Shown: piece by piece, positions 55,471 through 64,000 of the stretch
How positions within the stretch are numbered: position 1 is the first letter of the stretch
Layout of the letters: each line of letters begins with the position of its first letter
NCBI GenBank assembly: GCA_016785225.1
Contig: JAFBJZ010000369.1
Location: forward strand, 405,001-469,000
Origin: Psettodes erumei
Taxonomy: Eukaryota > Chordata > Actinopteri > Pleuronectiformes > Psettodidae
Direction: 5' to 3'
DNA length: 64,000 bases
Made by a program: the position numbers and the translations under genes
Notes under the pieces: model-generated
The model's database searches: none
Seen by the model: the letters and a program-made list of their open reading frames with translations, nothing else
What the model was told of the DNA's origin: nothing

Positions 55471-55983
55471 GGGGGGTTCAATCAGTTTCCGTTTGAGTCC
55501 CAAAAACAAATATCCAGTGATTTTCGTTGGAAGTCATTTAATCACATCCGAAAAAAAATAACTTTCTTTCAGGTTATGACGTTGTTTCCTCAGCCACACA
55601 AAAACCACACACACACACACACACACACACAACTTCACCACAGGAAACACACACTACAAGAACAATGTTCATAAATATGTTATAATTAATGTCACATGAG
55701 TCATTTCTACACATTCACGAGTGATTGTGATTTTAATAATCTGTATTTTTGTCACGTTTAGCAGCTGTTGTTGTTACCTGGATGTGGCAGGTAAACGGAC
55801 AGGTGCGTGTCTTAGGTGTGAAGGGGGCGGGGCTGTCGGTATCGCTACTTTTCGGAGTAATCGGAGTAACGCAGCGTTCCTCTTCGGCCTTCTACTCATG
55901 TGCCAAAAAGACGTGTGGTTTGTGCGTGAGACACAGTTTGTTATCGCGTTTGTCTTCACCATGACGTGGAGTGTGTGATGGTT

Positions 55984-55984
<1 letters not shown>

Positions 55985-56041
<57 letters not shown>
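55985..56041. repeat. (CA)n microsatellite
   Basis: About 28 CA units. Confidence 0.95.
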
Positions 56042-58119
56042 CCTAAGCAGGCGTGGTTGCTGTTGTTTCCTGAAGCTCGCCGGTTCCTCATGTACAAATT
56101 TTCCAGTAAGAGCTGGTTTTAAAAAAACAAAAACAGACAAATCTCACTCACGACAACGGTGCAGATGTTTGTACACCCCCCCCCCCACACACACACACAC
56201 ACACACACAAAAGCCAGTGCATGTAGCATAAGAACCCGCTTCAGTTCAGCCCGATCACAGGATGTGCGTTTTCAAAGTTGTCGCGCGAAAAAACATAAAC
56301 CCGCTGTTGCCACTTTTGATAAACACACTGCGTGAAGTCCGAGGCTTGTGTCGCACACGTGCATGCGTTTCAAACAGCGTCTGGTTTTATAATATTTTGT
56401 ACGCAGTAACGCCGCAGTATACAGTGTGTATATAAAAGCAGCAGCGACTCCGCTCGTGGGCTGTTATCCGCTTTTTGACGGACGACGCGTTTACCCGAAA
56501 GACGAAGACGCTCTCGCTCGCTACCTCCGGTGATGGCCGACGACGCCCTCGTCCCATGATGCTTTGCGTGAATTATGGCGGGGGTGGGGGGGTTATGAAG
56601 TCGGTGTAACAGGTGGAGACGATGAGCTCATCGTCATCTGGCACCAGAACCTTTAAATCTCCCCGATAAACACGTTTTACTTCTTTAAATCCGTTCGCTA
56701 GTGCATCAGTTTTTCAGATGCAGTACTTGGTGGTAAACCAAGTACTGAGAGTATAAATGAAGTATTGTAAAATACTTTTTTTGACTGATCTTAGGAAATA
56801 TTCCAATCCTGGGAGATGCTGGATCTCTGGTTTCCATCAGCTGTAAGCCATAATCATCACGACGAAAACTTTTTGAATGAAATTACCCAAAAAAAAAAAA
56901 GTTTCACGATTTGTTGAGATGAACTCGTAACGTTGTTTTGATTAAAGAGATAAAACGGGCTCATCGGTGAGTTTTGGTTTATTAAAAAAAAAAAAAAAAA
57001 AACATTTGGGCAGAAGTGTTTCCCGCCAAATTTACCCAACCGCTTCCTCACCCAAGGCATCATGGGAGGCGGGTTCTTTAAACGAGGCGGAGCGGCCGAG
57101 GTTTCGCTTTGCCTGCTGATCTTATAGCGTCGTGGAACTGGCGTTAGCCGCTGCATGCGTGGAAGCCGCAGGCCGTCGCGTGTTTTTAAACCCACTCGAG
57201 GAATGAGCTTGTGATTCTTCTTGTACTTTTTGCCGCCGGTGTTTATGAACCAGAAGCTGGAAATACCTACTGCATGGAGACACCTGTAGAAGATGCTACG
57301 GTCTTTATAACAAGTACCTTTTATCAGTATTTTATAACCTTGTTAATTTTATATATCCACTCGACCTTTTGCGTTCCAAACGTATGTTTACGGATTAGCT
57401 GAGCCGTGCTGTATATTCTGTACTGTGAGCTTGTGTGCGTTACTTTCAGCGTGAGCTTTTTTTTTTTGTTTGTTTTTTTTTTCTCTCGATGCGTCTCGGT
57501 TACACTGTGGTTATTTTATAGCTACGATCTGAAATGTTTTTTTTTTTTTTTTCTTTTTGTATTTAATGTCAACTTGTGGCATGACTTTGAAATAAAACAG
57601 GAAAACCTGCTCCGAGTTCTCGGGCCGTCTTTGTGCGGACGTGGGGAAGTGCATGATGGGAAATGTTGTTTTTATGCTGACAGAAAAAAACACGATCACT
57701 CCAATTTAAAGTTTATTTGAAGTTTGTCTTTAGCGTTGGGGATCATTTTCTGGAGGAATCGGTCGCCATGGAAACAGATCCAGAGCGATCAGACGTCTAA
57801 ACGATTTCGGTGCGTTTAATTTAATTAATTCCCGTGAACTGACCCTTTAAAAATGACCTCCGTCTTCGCCTCCCAGCTGGGATCTGCCACCAACAGGCTC
57901 CCCACCCACCCCACCCCACCCCCACCCCAACCACAGCTAATCAGGATCAGCAGCCATGAATGAGACGCAGCGAGAGAGTCTGGAGAGCCGCCGCTGACCC
58001 AGACATCAAACTGTAACTGGGCCGTGAGCGCTCAAGCACGAGCAGGAGGCCTGGGGACCGGCAGGAGGTCCGGGACCACAGCAGGACCAGGACCGCAGGA
58101 GACGGGAACCAGGTGAAGG

Positions 58120-58913
58120 CCGTGGGAAGGATTTGAAGAACAAGAAGAAGAAGGAGGAGGAGGAGGAGGAGGGTGGAGGAGGACAGGACGAGAAGGTCTC
58201 CAGCTTCTTCTGGTTCTTGTGTCGGCTCCTGGGCCACCTCACCCCGGATCAAACAAGAACCTTAAAAGTGAGGAGGAGGAGGAGGAGGAGGAGGAAGAGG
58301 CTGAGAGGTAAGTGGGGCAGGTGGACGCGGGTCGCCGTGCCGCTGCTGTAGCTTTAGGCCAAAGCCTCTTACGACTCGCTGCGTCCTGAGCCAGCACTTA
58401 AAGGAGCCGTTATGTCCAAACACACTTCACTGTGTGTGCGTCTTTACTCCGGTTTTAGATTAAAACACGTAAACAAAAATTAACTCGGGCTCAAAAATCC
58501 TTCGGGAGAAGTCGAGAAAAGCTCTTGCTTTAAAAGTTTTAATATTAATATTCTACTTTTAGTGCGATGTTTTGAAACTATTCTTCTTTAAACCGGAATA
58601 AGAGTTTATTTTTGATAGTTAACACACAGCGCAGCAGCCTCCCTCAGATTATTACTGTCATCATTTAATGTCTGGTTGTTTCATATTACGCAAATCACTT
58701 TTACAATATCAGATCAACTCATATTTGATATGCAAATTTGTCAGATCAATGGAAGCGTAAAAACAGAACAACGTAAACAAACACACTCCCGTGTTGTTTG
58801 TTTGTTTGTTTGTTTTTATCTCGTGCAGACATGGAGTCGCTGCTCCCGGACTCTCTCGCTCGATGACGAACGATGACGCCTCACGTCCGTCTGCGCCTCT
58901 GAATCCTCGCCAT
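58120..58913 (+). promoter_or_regulatory. myo7a: myo7a leader exons (inferred)
   Basis: An A/G-rich stretch ends at a consensus donor (GAGAG/GTAAGT) at 58307. A second probable non-coding exon at 58829-58913 has a pyrimidine-rich acceptor (TCGTGCAG) and a donor (CCAT/GTGAGT). It would join the ATG-bearing exon that opens at 60285. It contains a 12-codon-long upstream frame (ATG to stop) at 58832-58867. Human MYO7A also has an untranslated first exon. Confidence 0.4.
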
Positions 58914-58927
58914 GTGAGTCCGAAGCT

Positions 58928-58971
<44 letters not shown>

Positions 58972-59718
58972 GATTAGCAGCTGAGGCTTTAGCAAGATCG
59001 CCGTTACATGAAAAACCTCTGAGCGGGTCGACCCCCCCGGCCCCCGAGCCGTCGAGTTTGATTATAACACACTCGATAAACAATAACCGATAAACTGATC
59101 CGGCATCAGCTGATTATACAACTAACACGCTCGCGAGTCGAGTCGAGTCGAGTCGAGTCGCGGTTTCTCAGACTTTTTCTGGACCGGTGCTCTGTTTCCC
59201 CTCAGCACCGAGGGTCCGGCGGGTCACCTCTGAGATTCTGGTCCTGGCCTAAAACTGAGACCTGTAGCCAGGCCCTGTCTCTGAAACCAGATCCAGACCA
59301 GATCCGGCTGAACCCGACTGGCCGCTGCCAACTTTGAGACCAGAACCGGACCTCGGGTCTTGTTTTGGAGTTTGTGACATCAGGTTTTATAAATAAAACG
59401 AAATGACCTGGTCGGCAGAACTGTACGTCACATGACCAAAACTGCGTTTTATCCTCAGCGGGGGATTAAATCCAAATCTTTAAATTGCACAGTGCAACAG
59501 TTTGACTCACGTTTTTTCATTGGGGAAGGAAAGGGGGTGGGGGTGGGGCACTTGGACCCCCGACCCCCGACACCCCCGTGGTTCTGGATTAGAGGCTCTG
59601 ACTTAGATGGACTGTAACGTGAACTGTACGCTGCGTATGAAATCTGTCGTTAACGCCAAACTCCATGTTAATCTTCTTATTGGACCCTAATGGATCATTA
59701 ATATACTTAACCCCCCCC

Positions 59719-59762
<44 letters not shown>

Positions 59763-60284
59763 CTTGATGCTTATCTTCACCACTCACACAATCAGCCACT
59801 CAAGCTTTTCATGTTGTTTAAATTCCAACCAAAGGAAAAACTTTAATCCCACTTTATTTTTAATGAATCATTTAAATCAGCGTGTTTGATTTCCGTACCG
59901 AGCCACACCGGACTGGGTTCACCCGGCTGTGGACGAGCGCCGGGTTTTCTCTCGTTATTTTTACACAAAGTTTTGCGACTAATATGTGTAAAGATTAAAG
60001 AAAAATTTAAACCCTGGAAAAAAAAAAAAAAAAAAGTTTTCAGCTGCAACAATTACAGCTCGTTCCTCAGAGATGGGATTAGCCCCCAGGAATCCAAGTA
60101 AGCCACTAACCCCCCACCGCCCCCTCGCCCCATGTCCAGCTGAGCCACATGGCTGGTTGTCTCTCCCCCCACCCACCACCACCACCACCACCACCCATAC
60201 AATAAGCATCAGACCCGTTGGTAGCTCAGTACCCAGCAGATGATTTGTTCCACCTCCTGGTTTCTGTGACCCGTCTCCCCGCAG
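58914..60284 (+). other. myo7a: Probable myo7a leader intron
   Basis: It holds CA runs at 58929-58969 and 59722-59760, a GAGTC pentamer run at 59134-59160 and unique DNA with no supported exon. Confidence 0.4.
59134..59160. repeat. (GAGTC)n pentamer repeat
   Basis: Five consecutive GAGTC units framed by GCGA and GCGG. Confidence 0.9.
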
Positions 60285-60335
60285 ACGCCTCGCCTGGCGA
60301 CGCCTGACGTCCTGGAGTCGACCCGAGGCTGAACC

Positions 60336-63808
<3,473 letters not shown>

Positions 63809-63837
63809 GTGTGTTTTGTTTTTTTTTTGTCCTGTTC

Positions 63838-64000
63838 GCTGGCTAGCTAGCAGCTGTAAACAACCTATTAAATGACCAAACTCACTTTCCTTGCTGTAGC
63901 TAACACTTCCTTTGACTGCAACTCCGCTGTTTAGCTGCATAGCTAACACCTGCTAACTAACGTTAGCTACATTGCTAATGCCAGATAGGTAATGTTAGCT
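63838..64000. repeat. GCTAGC/GTTAGC-rich repeat at the right edge
   Basis: Many copies of GCTAGC, AGCTAAC and GTTAGCT are scattered over 160 bp of myo7a intron and run off the window. The words resemble the TTAGC repeats in capn5 introns. Confidence 0.5.

Larger units (their letters stand above)
53542..57600 (+). other. capn5: capn5 3' UTR (inferred, long) and downstream DNA
   Basis: No coding exon is seen after the capn5 stop. An AATAAA at 54412-54417 could end a short transcript. Another at 57591-57596, followed by GT-rich sequence, could end a transcript with a 4-kb UTR. The stretch includes the 21-bp tandem repeats at 53.98 kb, many TG/CA runs and a TATATA-rich patch near 55,027-55,070. 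Confidence 0.5.

Overview
The window comes from a vertebrate nuclear genome, almost certainly a ray-finned (teleost) fish. The proteins read here are close relatives of human SLC35F2, ELMOD1, CUL5, CAPN5, OMP and MYO7A. They are split by short GT-AG introns, mostly 70-900 bp, and the DNA is packed with long (CA)n/(TG)n microsatellites. There are no operons, CRISPR arrays, rRNA or tRNA genes. Species and teleost a/b paralogue status cannot be settled from this sequence alone.

Layout. Positions 1-23,000 hold no protein gene I can support. The first 10 kb is saturated with simple repeats. About 10-19 kb is mostly unique, rich in TAATTA-type motifs, and may carry regulatory DNA. Two convergent CTCF-like motifs lie near 20.0-20.15 kb, and a probable dispersed repeat abuts the first promoter at 22.65-22.99 kb. 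Five plus-strand genes follow head to tail: slc35f2 (about 23.1-26.4 kb), elmod1 (about 27.0-32.7 kb), cul5 (33.7-40.6 kb), capn5 (about 42.3-57.6 kb) and the 5' part of myo7a (about 58.1 kb to beyond the right edge). A sixth gene, omp (olfactory marker protein), is intronless and lies on the minus strand inside capn5 intron 3, as in mammals.

I assembled every coding exon from splice sites, and reading phase is kept throughout. This gives 397 aa (slc35f2), 327 aa (elmod1), 780 aa (cul5), 643 aa (capn5) and the first 563 aa of myo7a. Key residues fall where the families require them: ELMOD1 Arg174, CUL5 Lys724, CAPN5 Cys81/His252 and the MYO7A P-loop at 158-165.

Three coding anomalies stand out. 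omp has a one-base frameshift in a GC-rich glycine run. The slc35f2 C-terminal tail reads more naturally after a one-base shift. capn5 has one extra alanine codon just after its catalytic histidine. The two frameshifts may be assembly errors in GC-rich repeats.

The genes do not form one pathway. elmod1 and myo7a are both hair-cell/deafness genes, and omp and capn5 act in sensory neurons or retina. In human, ELMOD1-SLC35F2-CUL5 (11q22) and CAPN5-OMP-MYO7A (11q13) are separate blocks on one chromosome; here they are contiguous. I found no clearly new biological system. The most notable leads are the omp promoter architecture, a 28-bp-arm hairpin in capn5 intron 2, and splice donors made of microsatellite.
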